DNA of 64,000 nt from Rossellomorea vietnamensis (GCF_008180415.1 NZ_VTEI01000002.1:392518-456517), one strand, 5' to 3'; positions 34,049 to 43,193 are shown, numbered from the stretch's first letter. The notes: a model not told the origin generated them from the letters alone. Numbers and translations: made by a program.

Positions 34049-34600
34049 ATGATTAAGAAACGCGAATTGCAGGACTGTCATGTTCTGTTTGATTTAATGG
34101 TGCATCCGGAGGTCTTCCCTTTCGTGCGTCAAAAAGCACATTCCTACGAGGAGTTTCTCTTTTTGTCAAAAAGCACGATAGAGGCCGAAGAGCGCGGAGA
34201 ATTAATTTCACGTACCATCGTTGATGAATGGGGCAGCCCGATCGGAACCATCAACCTGTTTGATATTGAAAATGGCGCCGGTTTCCTCGGAACCTGGATC
34301 GGCAAACCATACCACGGCAAAGGCTACAACAAACCAGCTAAAGATGCTTTCTTCCAAGAGCTTTTCTATGAGCTTGGAATGGAAACGGTCTTCATGAGAA
34401 TCCGAAAAGTAAACATCCGCTCACAAAAAGCAGCGGAGAAACTGCCTTACGTTATCAAAGCAAATGAATTAAGGCCATCCATCTACCAGCAATTGAATGC
34501 AGATGAAGATATTTATGACCTTTATGAAATTCCAAAAGATCTATACACCATGCACCTCTACAGCACTCCTCAAGAAGAAGAGCAGGCTTTGGAGGCGTAA
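34049..34600 (+). CDS. GNAT family acetyltransferase (RimJ/RimL-like)
   Basis: 183 residues from ATG 34049, with TGGAGGGA about 8 nt upstream; longer in-frame starts read through the tRNA-like sequence and are rejected. The acetyl-CoA loop is GTWIGKPYHGKGYNKPAKDA (about 85-104), and RKVNIRSQKAAEKL is the helix typical of RimJ-type enzymes that modify N-terminal or small amine groups. Substrate unknown. Terminator immediately after the stop. Confidence 0.85.
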   Translation: MIKKRELQDCHVLFDLMVHPEVFPFVRQKAHSYEEFLFLSKSTIEAEERGELISRTIVDEWGSPIGTINLFDIENGAGFLGTWIGKPYHGKGYNKPAKDAFFQELFYELGMETVFMRIRKVNIRSQKAAEKLPYVIKANELRPSIYQQLNADEDIYDLYEIPKDLYTMHLYSTPQEEEQALEA

Positions 34601-34641
34601 GAAAGCCCTGGGTTCCGTTTTTTGGGACCGGGGCTTTTTTG
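34600..34641 (+). terminator. Rho-independent terminator
   Basis: AAAGCCCTGGGTTCC / GGGACCGGGGCTTT stem followed by TTTTTT. Confidence 0.8.
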
Positions 34642-34726
34642 TTTTGAGATTGCCTGGAGGTGCAATACTGATTGAAACCTCCATTTAGAATTAAGTTTCT
34701 TTTAAACTTCTTTTTTCTGTATCTCA

Positions 34727-35500
34727 TTCATGCGGTCTCGGAGTTCATGCTGTTTAAACCCTTTCTTTACTGCTTCAACTTCAGGAATCCTCTGAGTTCA
34801 TGCTGTATGCTGTTTAGACCTATCTTTTACTGCATCAACTTCAGAGATCTCTGAGTTCATGCTGTTTAAACCCTTCTTTTACCGCATCAACTTCAGTAAC
34901 CCTCTTAGTTCATGCTGTTTAAACCTTTCCTTTACTGCATCAACTTCTAGAATCTCATACTTAGTGCTGTTTAAACCCTTTCTTTACTGCATCAACTTCT
35001 AGAATCTCATACTTAGTGCTGTTTAAACACTTTCTTTACTGCATCAACTTCAGGGATCTCGGAGTTCATGCTGTTTAAACCCTTCTTTTACGGCATCAAC
35101 TTCAGTAACCCTCATAGTTAGTGCTGTTTAAACCCTTCTTTTACGGCATTAACTTCAGTAACCCTCATAGTTAGTGCTGTTTAAACTCTTCCTTTACGGC
35201 ATCAGCTTCAGTAACCCTCATAGTTAGTGCTGTTTAAACCCTTCTTTTACGGCATCAACTTCAGTAACCCTCATAGTTAGTGCTGTTTAACCCCTTCCTT
35301 TACGGCATCAACTTCAGTAACCCTCATAGTTAGTGCTGTTTAACCCCTTCCTTTACGGCATCAACTTCAGTAACCCTCATAGTTAGTGCTGTTTAAACCC
35401 TTCCTTTTCTGCATCAACTTCTAGAATCTAATAGTTCATGCTGTTTAACCCCTTCCTTCACTGAAAATTAACTTCAGTAATCTCAGAATTCATGCTGGCT
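34727..35500. repeat. Tandem array of a 52-53 bp unit, about 14 copies
   Basis: The core GTGCTGTTTAAACCCTTC recurs with spacings of 60, 52, 53, 52, 52, 52, then mainly 53 bp (starts of CTGTTTA at 34750, 34810, 34862, 34915, 34967, 35019, 35071, 35124, 35177, 35230, 35283, 35336, 35389, 35441). Central units are nearly identical and edges are more diverged. The unit is not a multiple of three, so no single protein runs through. Confidence 0.95.
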
Positions 35501-35709
35501 GATATGGCTTCTGACTGCTCCGGCCCTAAGTCTAAATTTCTCTGTTGTATCAAATTCCATCAGACTGAATCGTGTTCAAAAACTTTAATTTATAGCTATC
35601 AAAATCCTCTGGGACCCCCCTCTTTTTCGTCTCCCTAAAAAACTGTTTTCGAAACTGAATCGACTCTCTCTCCCCGGACTCGATTTCTCCCCCTATACCC
35701 TCAACCATA

Positions 35710-35744
35710 AAAAGAGGCTGATACTTATAAGTACCGGCCTCTTC
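35710..35744 (-). terminator. Rho-independent terminator of the MurG paralogue
   Basis: GAGGCCGGTACTTA / TAAGTATCAGCCTC stem followed by TTTTTAT on the minus strand. Confidence 0.8.
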
Positions 35745-35759
35745 ACAGCGAAAAAAATA

Positions 35760-36830
35760 TTATTTAGATAGTCGTGATAGCTCATTAAACATGTCTTCTA
35801 TGGTATAGGAAGACTTATTCTTCTCCATAGCCAAAATCATTTCTTCACTTCTTCTTTCCAATTCATCAAGGTTATGTTTAAATGTCTCAGGACTCAGTTC
35901 TTCCTCTTCAAGCTTTAGTGCGATTCCCTGCTTCACAAATGAATCGGCATTAATGATCTGGTCTCCCCTGCTCGCTTCCCTGGAAAGGGGAATCAGCAGC
36001 ATTGGCTTTTTAAGGGCAAGGAATTCAAAGATGGAATTAGAACCAGCCCTTGAAATGACAAAGTCTGTCATGTCGAGGAAATGCGGCAGCTCTGTTGAAA
36101 CATATTCATATTGCTTGTAGCCTTTTTGTTCAAGAGAAGTGTCAAGATTGCCTTTTCCACAAAGATGGACAATTTGATAGCTCTTCAGCAATTCGTCAAG
36201 GTTTTTCCTAACAGCTTCATTAATCTTCCGGGATCCCAGGCTTCCTCCCATAATCATCAGGATTGGTTTATTGTCATAGAATCCTGTAATCCTTTTTCCT
36301 TCCGCTTTGTCTCCGGAAAACAATTCTTCACGGATGATTGCCCCGGCACAAATCGATTTATCCGCCGGCATGCTGTTCAGTGTTTCAGGAAATGTCGTGA
36401 AGATTCTCGTCGCAAACGGAACAGCCAGCTTGTTTGCGAGTCCCGGGGTGAAATCAGATTCATGGATTGCTGTCGGTATTCCGGACATTTTTGCTGCCAT
36501 TACAACAGGAACAGAAACAAAACCGCCTTTTGAAAAGATGACATCGGGCTTGGTTTTCTTTATGACCCCCATTGCTTCCATAAGCCCCTTCATAACCCTG
36601 AAAGGATCTGAAAAGTTCTTCCAAGAGAAATATCTTCGTAATTTACCGCTGGAAATTCCGTGGTAAGGAATCTCAGGAAATTGTTCTGTTATGATTTCAT
36701 TTTCGATTCCATCTTTAGAACCTATATATGAGACCTTCCATCCCTGCTTTATAAAAAAGGGGATAAGGGCCGCGTTGACTGTTACATGCCCGGCAGATCC
36801 GCCGCCGGTAAAAAGTATATGTTTGCTCAT
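35760..36830 (-). CDS. murG: MurG-type UDP-GlcNAc transferase (lipid II synthase family)
   Basis: About 356 residues from ATG 36830 (AGGAGC upstream). N-lobe TGGGSAGHVTVNAAL (GGTGGH-type loop, about 8-22), FSKGGFVSVPVVMAA, and C-lobe GGSLGSRKINE, ISRAGSNSIFEFLALKKPML, LSREASRGDQIINA (UDP-GlcNAc site). MurG adds GlcNAc to lipid I on the inner face of the membrane. It lies alone, away from any division and wall cluster, so it is probably the second murG paralogue found in several Bacilli. Confidence 0.9.
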   Translation of the reverse strand: MSKHILFTGGGSAGHVTVNAALIPFFIKQGWKVSYIGSKDGIENEIITEQFPEIPYHGISSGKLRRYFSWKNFSDPFRVMKGLMEAMGVIKKTKPDVIFSKGGFVSVPVVMAAKMSGIPTAIHESDFTPGLANKLAVPFATRIFTTFPETLNSMPADKSICAGAIIREELFSGDKAEGKRITGFYDNKPILMIMGGSLGSRKINEAVRKNLDELLKSYQIVHLCGKGNLDTSLEQKGYKQYEYVSTELPHFLDMTDFVISRAGSNSIFEFLALKKPMLLIPLSREASRGDQIINADSFVKQGIALKLEEEELSPETFKHNLDELERRSEEMILAMEKNKSSYTIEDMFNELSRLSK

Positions 36831-37042
36831 AATCAAGCTCCTATCCATAAAGTATCCTTTATCATTATACACGGTATTTCCCTAAACAATATCAAGATTA
36901 TATATTAACATGGAACCCGGCTGCTTACGAGCAGGAAATCGTCCAATCAATCTTTACTTACCCTTGCCCGCTTACAATTATGATATAATTCACTAGTTCA
37001 ATTATTCTAAAGTAAAATTTGTATTGAGAGGCTGTACTATAT

Positions 37043-38404
37043 ATGAGACAAACCACAACCATTAAAGAAAAATTCAACCAGTTCCTCATTGTACTGGTTC
37101 CGATTCTTGTCACTCAGTTAGGCATGTTCAGCATGAGCTTTTTTGATACGATGATGTCCGGAAAATTCTCGTCAGTCGATTTGGCAGGCGTGGCGATAGG
37201 GTCCTCGCTTTGGGTACCCATTTTTACCGGATTGAGCGGCATCTTGCTGGCCGTGACGCCGATTGTCGCCCAATTAGTCGGCGGAGGCAGACAAAAAGAG
37301 ATCGCTTTTTCCGTCATACAAGGAATCTATGCTGCAGCGGTACTCGCCCTCGTGGTGATCATTGCAGGATTCGTCTTCCTTGATCCTATCCTGAATAATA
37401 TGAACCTTGAAGAAGGTGTCCGTACCGTAGCGAGACAGTACTTGATTGCTTTAGCGTTCGGTGTGATTCCCGTGTTTATATACAATGTTCTACGTTCGTT
37501 TATCGACGCTCTGGGTATGACCAGAGTGACAATGTATGTGACGCTGACATCATTGCCAATCAACATCTTTTTCAATTATGTACTGATTTTCGGCAAATTC
37601 GGATTTCCGGAATTGGGAGGGGTTGGTGCTGGGATCGCTTCATCTATAACTTATTGGCTCATCACCATCATTGCCTGGTTCGTCATTGCCCGATATTATC
37701 CTCTAAGAAAGTATAATATTTTCGGCAAATGGTTCGCGGTTTCACTATCCAAGTGGAAGGAAATCCTTCTAATCGGGATTCCCATCGGCCTATCGATCTT
37801 CTTTGAAGTCAGTATTTTTTCAGCCGTCACATTATTCATGAGTGAATACAGCACGAATGTTATAGCTGCGCATACAGCAGCCATCAATTTTGCTTCATTT
37901 CTTTATATGATTCCCTTGAGTATTTCGATGGGGTTAACGATTGTAGTAGGATTCGAGGTTGGTGCTAAGAGGCTCAATGATGCTAAGATTTATAGTTTGA
38001 TGGGGATCTTCACCGCGGTTATCCTCGCCATCATTTATGGAATCATCCTGCTGCTGTTCAGAGAACCAATATCCATACTTTATACAGATAATCCTGAAGT
38101 TAGTGCGCTGATTGTTAATTTCTTGCTGTATGCGGTGCTCTTCCAGCTTTCAGATGCCATACAAGCACCTGTACAAGGAGCTCTTCGCGGGTATAAGGAT
38201 GTCAATATCACCTTTATTATGGCATTGATCTCCTATTGGGTCCTCGGCCTGCCCCTCGGATATATACTGGCTAAGTTCACTGAGTTCGGTCCTTACGGAT
38301 ACTGGGTAGGATTGATTTCAGGTCTCACGGCCGGTGCCATCACTCTCTCTTGGCGACTGGTAATTGTTCAAAAGAAGACAAAAAGGAAAATTAGAAAGTC
38401 TTAA
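37043..38404 (+). CDS. MATE family multidrug efflux protein (NorM-like)
   Basis: A 453-residue protein with 12 membrane segments in two similar halves. Family phrases: VLVPILVTQLGMFSMSFFDT, LVGGGRQKEIAFSVIQG and, in the second half, IPLSISMGLTIVVGFEVGAK, plus FQLSDAIQAPVQGALRGY. MATE proteins export cationic drugs in exchange for Na+ or H+. GAGAGG precedes the ATG. Monocistronic, ending at a bidirectional terminator. Confidence 0.93.
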   Translation: MRQTTTIKEKFNQFLIVLVPILVTQLGMFSMSFFDTMMSGKFSSVDLAGVAIGSSLWVPIFTGLSGILLAVTPIVAQLVGGGRQKEIAFSVIQGIYAAAVLALVVIIAGFVFLDPILNNMNLEEGVRTVARQYLIALAFGVIPVFIYNVLRSFIDALGMTRVTMYVTLTSLPINIFFNYVLIFGKFGFPELGGVGAGIASSITYWLITIIAWFVIARYYPLRKYNIFGKWFAVSLSKWKEILLIGIPIGLSIFFEVSIFSAVTLFMSEYSTNVIAAHTAAINFASFLYMIPLSISMGLTIVVGFEVGAKRLNDAKIYSLMGIFTAVILAIIYGIILLLFREPISILYTDNPEVSALIVNFLLYAVLFQLSDAIQAPVQGALRGYKDVNITFIMALISYWVLGLPLGYILAKFTEFGPYGYWVGLISGLTAGAITLSWRLVIVQKKTKRKIRKS

Positions 38405-38469
38405 TGGTAAACCTATATTTCGATAGCAGCAAGTTGAGGCACTTAGGGCATTGTCTAATTACCAAAAGA

Positions 38470-38514
38470 AATTGGAGGGATGAATCGCTAATGATTCATC
38501 CCTCCAATTTCTTA
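38470..38514. terminator. Strong bidirectional terminator
   Basis: AAATTGGAGGGATGAATC / GATTCATCCCTCCAATTT perfect 18-bp stem between the MATE gene and the convergent acetyltransferase. Confidence 0.9.
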
Positions 38515-38598
38515 TATAGACTCCATTGAATGAACTTTCTGCCAGCCCCCTGCGAGTATCTCCCCTGACAGAGCTGCTGCGTGTTCATTCTATTCTTA

Positions 38599-39114
38599 TT
38601 ACTCCTCTTCCAGCACTTTATCAAACGTGTAAAAGGGATTGTCCTTTCCCATGAACTCAATTTCACCAGTTTGTATAAATCCATTTTTCCTGAATAACAT
38701 TTGTGCTTTTTTATTCAGTGAATAAGTATCCGTTCGTATGTAAAAAACCTGGTTTTCCTTCGCCACGTGTTCTGTCTGTTTGATCAAAAGTGAGGCGATA
38801 CCTTTTCCCCTAACCTCTGGATTCACCACCAGACGGTGAAACAAATATGCCGGCCCTTCTTTTCGCCATGCTGAGTTACTGTATTCCACCGGCTCCGCCT
38901 GATCAATCGTGATACTTCCAGCCACCTTATCCTCCAGATTTACAGCGACATATAGTGACTTGTTCTCAGCATCTTTTATGAAATCTTCGGCTAGCGGATA
39001 TTCATCTGTCCACTGATCAATGTCCTCTCTTTTCATAATGTCCACTGTTTTCCTGACCATCTCCATGATTTCTGCAATATCTTCCTTTTTTCCTTTTCGA
39101 ATATGATATGTCAC
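38599..39114 (-). CDS. GNAT family acetyltransferase
   Basis: A 171-residue single GNAT domain. The acetyl-CoA loop is VVNPEVRGKGIASLLIKQTE (about 95-115), and LNKKAQMLFRKNGFIQTG closes the fold. MTYHIRKGKKEDIAEIMEMV is a typical N-terminus. Substrate unknown. AGGAGAG lies before the ATG. Confidence 0.88.
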   Translation of the reverse strand: MTYHIRKGKKEDIAEIMEMVRKTVDIMKREDIDQWTDEYPLAEDFIKDAENKSLYVAVNLEDKVAGSITIDQAEPVEYSNSAWRKEGPAYLFHRLVVNPEVRGKGIASLLIKQTEHVAKENQVFYIRTDTYSLNKKAQMLFRKNGFIQTGEIEFMGKDNPFYTFDKVLEEE

Positions 39115-39308
39115 TGATGCATCTCTCCTTCTTTACCTGCTATACCTGATGAGCCCTCTGATAAAGCCACATTGTGCTATTGAAATTACCATTTAAATCC
39201 GTTCTTTTCAACTTTGTTGCTCTCGGTCATCAAGGATATATTTACCTTTATGGGCTGATTTCATACAGGATTGACAGGATGACCAGGAAAATGGAGAATT
39301 AAACAACC

Positions 39309-39341
39309 AAAAAAGGAAAGCCTGAAGCTCAGGCTTTCCAA
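39309..39341 (-). terminator. Rho-independent terminator
   Basis: GGAAAGCCTGA / TCAGGCTTTCC stem followed by a T run on the minus strand. Confidence 0.85.
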
Positions 39342-39353
39342 TCTAGTACTATT

Positions 39354-40109
39354 TTATTTTCCGATAAACATTTGAGTCCAGTAGTTGCCATTCGCATCGT
39401 GGCCGACACCGATATGAGTGAAGTTGCTGCTCAAGATATTCTTGCGGTGTCCATCACTATTCATCCATGCCTTTACCACCTCTTCAGGTGTTCTCTGTCC
39501 CATGGCAATATTTTCGCCAGCTGCACGATAATCAATTCCAAAGCTGTTCATCATGTCAAATGGAGATCCGTACGTTGGGCTTGTATGAGAGAAATAGTTC
39601 TTAGTCTGCATGTCGTTAGATTTTTCTCGTGCCACATTGCTTAATTCTGCATCGGCTGTTAAAGCAGGAAGCCCCGCTTTAGCTCTTTCCTGGTTAGTCA
39701 AATCAACTACTTGTCTTTCAAATTGACTGAGTGTTCCAGATGCAGCTTCTGTCGTTTGTTTCGGTTGTTCTGTTGGCTGCTGTGGCGCTGCCGGAACAGA
39801 GCTTTCCGGTGCCACTTCTTTTGCAGCCGGTGTCTCTGCAGGTTCAGTCTGCTTATCATTAACTGGCTGTTCTTCCGCCGGTTTGCTTGTTTGCTGTTGA
39901 GTAGGCCATTTCACATTATATTTAGACATAATTTCCTGGATCCACTTATTAAGTTCATCATGGTTTCCAGAGAATTGATGGGTGTATACCTTTTGTTGTG
40001 TTTGGGTTGTAGTATTCCCGCTTGCCGCTTCCGCATTATTTAGAAATGGTGCGGCCATTAGTGTTAAAGCAGTAGCTGTTGAAACGATCATTTTCTTTTT
40101 TGTATTCAT
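39354..40109 (-). CDS. Secreted CAP/SCP-domain protein, YkwD-like
   Basis: 251 residues from ATG 40109 (GAGGAGG upstream). Signal peptide with AEA cleavage (about residue 29: FLNNAEA). Then a Gln/Pro/Glu/Ala-rich linker (about 60-125) and a C-terminal CAP domain (about 128-251) with LTNQERAKAGLPAL, YFSHTSPTYGSPFDMM, AAGENIAMGQ, HRKNILS and YWTQMFIGK. The His/Glu cavity residues are present. The family is exported and in Bacillus often linked to sporulation or germination; biochemical role unclear. Monocistronic. Confidence 0.9.
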   Translation of the reverse strand: MNTKKKMIVSTATALTLMAAPFLNNAEAASGNTTTQTQQKVYTHQFSGNHDELNKWIQEIMSKYNVKWPTQQQTSKPAEEQPVNDKQTEPAETPAAKEVAPESSVPAAPQQPTEQPKQTTEAASGTLSQFERQVVDLTNQERAKAGLPALTADAELSNVAREKSNDMQTKNYFSHTSPTYGSPFDMMNSFGIDYRAAGENIAMGQRTPEEVVKAWMNSDGHRKNILSSNFTHIGVGHDANGNYWTQMFIGK

Positions 40110-40396
40110 GATGTTCCTCCTCTGAAATGTGGTTGCTGTCTTGCACAACCATCATATCACCAGAGTTTCTGTCATAATTATGGATAAAATTGTAAGATAG
40201 CGCCAAAAATCAAATTTTTCCCAACTCCAACCGGAAAATGTCTTATCAACAGTGAATTTTGTGAGAAATCAACCATTTTACTCTTTAGCAAAAATCAGGA
40301 TATATCACTGGAAATTACCAGGTTTACCGTATTGACAGACTTTTAAATCAATGTGATTTTTTTCAATTATGACAGTAAGTTATCAATGTTTAAATT

Positions 40397-40672
40397 TCAA
40401 AGGGAGGTTCGCAATTTCTCTAGTTCCGCGGTATAACAGGCTATAAGCTTATACTTTTCCTCTATTGTCAATTCTGACTCTGCCACTCTCTTGATTGCAA
40501 AGAAAAACTTGGTTTCTTTATTCTTCCGCACCCTGGGATGACTGTTTTCATCCTTCAATTCTCTTTTCATGGCTTCTTTCAGGACTACTGCAGAATCCTC
40601 TTCTGATTTAAGATCACGGCTATTCCAGATTTGTTTGTACAAACTTAGCAGCTCTTCGTAATTGGTTTCCAT
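40397..40672 (-). CDS. Small helical charged protein, unknown
   Basis: 91 residues, all helical in character and charged ([20 protein letters not shown] at the start), with no signal, membrane segment or Cys. GGGGAGG precedes the ATG. It is divergent from the zinc-ribbon gene at 40756. No family recognised. Confidence 0.6.
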   Translation of the reverse strand: METNYEELLSLYKQIWNSRDLKSEEDSAVVLKEAMKRELKDENSHPRVRKNKETKFFFAIKRVAESELTIEEKYKLIACYTAELEKLRTSL

Positions 40673-40755
40673 ATTTGCCTCCCCTTCTTAATGATGCATA
40701 TTTTTTGTTTCTGCTTCTCATACTACATTTAAACACGAAAGGATGGTGCATCATA

Positions 40756-40995
40756 ATGAGCACGCCATACCGTTGTCCGAATTGTAAGACGAACCGGTCA
40801 CGCTTCAACATTATACAGCAGGTTCCTCAGAGTGTGAAACTTGACCCCGGATCTGGTGAAGTGGTGCAGCAATACGATAACAGCAGCCTGGACCCCTTCC
40901 ATATCCCATACAAAGGGCCAGAATATAAAGTGCAGTGCGGGGCTTGCGGGCTTGTGGAAGACGAAAGGACATTCAAGAAATTTGGTGAAAGCTAA
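40756..40995 (+). CDS. Small zinc-ribbon protein, unknown
   Basis: 79 residues from ATG 40756. Two CxxC knuckles, YRCPNCKTN (residues 5-13) and [12 protein letters not shown] (about 60-70), would bind one zinc. The middle is polar ([20 protein letters not shown]). Likely a nucleic-acid or protein-binding ribbon. A hairpin terminator overlaps the stop. Confidence 0.75.
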   Translation: MSTPYRCPNCKTNRSRFNIIQQVPQSVKLDPGSGEVVQQYDNSSLDPFHIPYKGPEYKVQCGACGLVEDERTFKKFGES

Positions 40996-41015
40996 TTCAA
41001 TTAGCTTTCTTTTTT
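40988..41015 (+). terminator. Short Rho-independent terminator
   Basis: AAAGCTAATT / AATTAGCTTTCTTTTTTT stem with a T run, overlapping the stop of the zinc-ribbon gene. Confidence 0.7.
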
Positions 41016-41030
41016 TGTGTTTTTTTGTAA

Positions 41031-41221
41031 AGGTATTTTCGCATTAATTGTTGCTTTGGGAAAAGTCCCAAGAGTTGGATTTTCCCTCTGAATACTTAGG
41101 TATTCCTTTCTAATCAGGGAGAGCTGCTCTTTTCTTTTCCTATTGACGAGGTTATACCAGTGAATTAGGGTATTTTTTCGGAATTAGTTTGAAATAGCAA
41201 CAAAGTCTACGAAAAGAGACT
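41031..41221 (+). mobile_element. MITE-like repeat, first of a tandem pair
   Basis: A full-length copy with a mutated left end AGGTATTTTCGCATTAA. TTTGTA stands at its left (41024-41029, one base offset) and at its right (41222-41227). Confidence 0.85.
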
Positions 41222-41227
41222 TTTGTA

Positions 41228-41419
41228 AGGCTGTTTTTGCATAAATTGTTGCTTTCGGAAAAATCCTAAGAGCCTGATTTTTCCCATGGATACTGAGGTA
41301 TTACCTTCTAATCGGGGAGAGCTGCTCTTTTCTTTTCCTATTGACGAGGTTATACCAGTGAATTAGGGTATTTTTTCGGAATTAGTTTGAAATAGCAACA
41401 AAGTCTACGAAAAGAGCCT
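41228..41419 (+). mobile_element. MITE-like repeat, second of a tandem pair, TSD TTTGTA
   Basis: A 192-bp copy whose last about 90 bp are identical to the preceding copy. It is flanked by TTTGTA at 41222-41227 and 41420-41425. Confidence 0.88.
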
Positions 41420-41555
41420 TTTGTAAAGACCTTATATATAAGATTCATAGACCCAACTTTAAAAAAGGGCTGCTACTCCTGGGCAGGGAACAGTGTCTTC
41501 GCAGGGTGAATTGCATATGTTAGTAGCATGAAATCCATATAAGGAGGAATTTTTC

Positions 41556-41771
41556 ATGAGTGATGGTTCTAAAAAACAGCCTAAAGCAATCCCTTCCACT
41601 GTTGTTGACTTATTGGTCAGCGATATTTTCAGAAAGAATGGTGTTAAAGAAGATGAAGTGAAAGGAAAACTCTCAGACGAACAAAAAAAGTGGATAAAGG
41701 AAATGGTTCAAGATTTAAGCGGGCAAGTGGATTCTTTTGTAAATTCGAATGAAAAAGATAAGAAAGAATAA
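41556..41771 (+). CDS. CotW-like spore coat protein
   Basis: 71 residues. The start MSDGSKKQPKAIPSTVVDLL and the phrase VSDIFRKNGVKEDEVKGKLS resemble the N-terminal part of B. subtilis CotW, which acts with CotX and CotV in the insoluble coat or crust. AAGGAGG precedes the ATG. CATATGTTA, 40 bp upstream, fits a sigma-K -10 (CATANNNTA), but no good -35 was found. It has its own terminator and heads the coat cluster. Confidence 0.7.
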   Translation: MSDGSKKQPKAIPSTVVDLLVSDIFRKNGVKEDEVKGKLSDEQKKWIKEMVQDLSGQVDSFVNSNEKDKKE

Positions 41772-41785
41772 TAATTCATTTGTTT

Positions 41786-41818
41786 ATATCGCCTAAATAA
41801 ACGGCGATTTTTTATTTT
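41786..41818 (+). terminator. Rho-independent terminator
   Basis: ATCGCC / GGCGAT stem with a 9-nt loop and TTTTTTATTTT. Confidence 0.75.
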
Positions 41819-41936
41819 ATCGCTGAAATTTCTCTTTACCATTAGAAAATGGTTATTTTATTCAGGGAATCTGCACACTCCCTCAGGACAAGAGAACAAT
41901 AGTATATAGCATACCAATAAAAAGGAGTGTTAATTG

Positions 41937-42419
41937 ATGAACAAAAATTATAGTTACAATAATAGCTATTACCATGGAGATCATGAATATGAAAGCCATG
42001 GAGACAGCTATGGGTATCAGGATAAATGTCATGGCAAAGATGAAGATCATATCGTCCTTCAAGATGGAACCCAGGTTTCATTGAATGATCAGGAATCTGA
42101 TGAATTAATCTGGATTAGAAACTCTTGCAACGTATCCGTGCAAACGACAGATACTCAAGCAGCGGTTTCTCTTCAAGTCGGTCTGCAGCTGGCAATCGCT
42201 TTAGTGGTCAGCATCACTGTCGGCGATTCTGACAAAGGAAAAGCAGTAGCTCAAGAACTATTCCAGAAATTTGATGCTGAACAAACAAACTATCAAAAAA
42301 TTTATATCGATAATTCAAAAGATGTCAACGTAACAACAACGGACACTGACCTGGCTGTCAACATTCAAGCATTGCTTCAAGTTCTTGTCGCATTGGTAGT
42401 TAAATTGGATATTCTATAA
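41937..42419 (+). CDS. CotX/CotV-domain spore coat protein (two repeats)
   Basis: 160 residues from ATG 41937 (AAAGGAG upstream). A Tyr/His/Gly/Asp-rich N-terminus (about 1-50) is followed by two copies of the coat domain: VSVQTTDTQAAVSLQVGLQL at about 62 and VNVTTTDTDLAVNIQALLQV at about 130. CotX and CotV of B. subtilis carry this domain and assemble the crust. Next gene 24 bp downstream encodes a paralogue. Confidence 0.9.
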   Translation: MNKNYSYNNSYYHGDHEYESHGDSYGYQDKCHGKDEDHIVLQDGTQVSLNDQESDELIWIRNSCNVSVQTTDTQAAVSLQVGLQLAIALVVSITVGDSDKGKAVAQELFQKFDAEQTNYQKIYIDNSKDVNVTTTDTDLAVNIQALLQVLVALVVKLDIL

Positions 42420-42443
42420 AAAAAAACAAAGAGGTGAATTAAA

Positions 42444-42872
42444 ATGGAAGAAAAAAAATGGAGAGCTCTAGATCACCATTGTGATGATAAAGGCCACGGA
42501 GCAGATGTACAACAAGATGCAGATCAATACGTTAAAAATGAACAAAAATCCTATGAGTGGATCATCATTAAAGATTCAGAAGGTGTAGACGTACAAACTA
42601 CGGACACTCAGGCGGCTGTTTCCCTTCAATTGGGTATCCAAGCGGCAATTGCGGCTGTCATCAGTATCACAATCGGTGATTCTGACCAAGGCAAAGCAGT
42701 AGCTCAAGATATTAAACAATTCATTAAAACAAGGCAGAGTAATAAACAGAAAACAATTATTGAAAACTCCAAGAAAGTAAAAGTTGTGACTACTGACACA
42801 GACTTAGCTATCAACATCCAAGCTCTTCTTCAAATCCTTGTAGCCATCGTCGTTAAATTGGACGTACTTTAA
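42444..42872 (+). CDS. CotX/CotV-domain spore coat protein, paralogue
   Basis: 142 residues with the same two-repeat layout: VDVQTTDTQAAVSLQLGIQA near 49 and VKVVTTDTDLAINIQALLQI near 112. The N-terminal 35 residues are charged and lack the Tyr-rich tract of its neighbour. GAGGTG precedes the ATG. It arose by tandem duplication with the 41937 gene and is probably in the same transcript. Confidence 0.9.
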   Translation: MEEKKWRALDHHCDDKGHGADVQQDADQYVKNEQKSYEWIIIKDSEGVDVQTTDTQAAVSLQLGIQAAIAAVISITIGDSDQGKAVAQDIKQFIKTRQSNKQKTIIENSKKVKVVTTDTDLAINIQALLQILVAIVVKLDVL

Positions 42873-42894
42873 TCCAAAAGGAGGAGCATTCTTC

Positions 42895-43110
42895 ATGGCA
42901 AAAGATATTAACGAACTAGTCAAACACCTGCAGGAAATGAACAGTGGATCATTGAACAATCTGTTTTCACAGCAGCAAAAAACAAAAAGCCAGCGAAAAC
43001 TGCAGGAAGACTTTAAAAAGAATCAAGAATCAATGAACGAGTCACTGAAAAATCAATTTAACCTTTCTGATTATAGTGATTTGAACAGCTTGCTTGAAAA
43101 ATTAAAGTAA
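42895..43110 (+). CDS. Small coat-cluster protein, unknown
   Basis: 71 residues, helical and Gln/Asn/Lys-rich (MAKDINELVKHLQEMNSGSL at the start, DYSDLNSLLEKLK at the end). AAAGGAGGAG precedes the ATG 22 bp after the coat paralogue, so it is probably cotranscribed and spore-related by context only. No family recognised. Confidence 0.65.
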   Translation: MAKDINELVKHLQEMNSGSLNNLFSQQQKTKSQRKLQEDFKKNQESMNESLKNQFNLSDYSDLNSLLEKLK

Positions 43111-43157
43111 ACAATTCTATTAAAGTTGGTAGAGTCAGAGCTAATAATTGCATGAAC

Positions 43158-43188
43158 CAAGAGACCATCCTGTTCCCGGGATGGTCTT
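43158..43188. terminator. Hairpin between the coat cluster and the exporter
   Basis: GACCATCC / GGATGGTC stem; the T run is weak on both sides, so its efficiency is uncertain. Confidence 0.5.
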
Positions 43189-43193
43189 CGTGT

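Noticed and set aside
34672..34854. Plus-strand 60-codon frame at the start of the tandem array
   Set aside because: It runs across repeat units whose length is not a multiple of three and has no ribosome binding site.
34727..35500. CRISPR array interpretation of the tandem repeats
   Set aside because: There are no unique spacers: the full 53-bp unit repeats without variable segments, and no cas genes are nearby.
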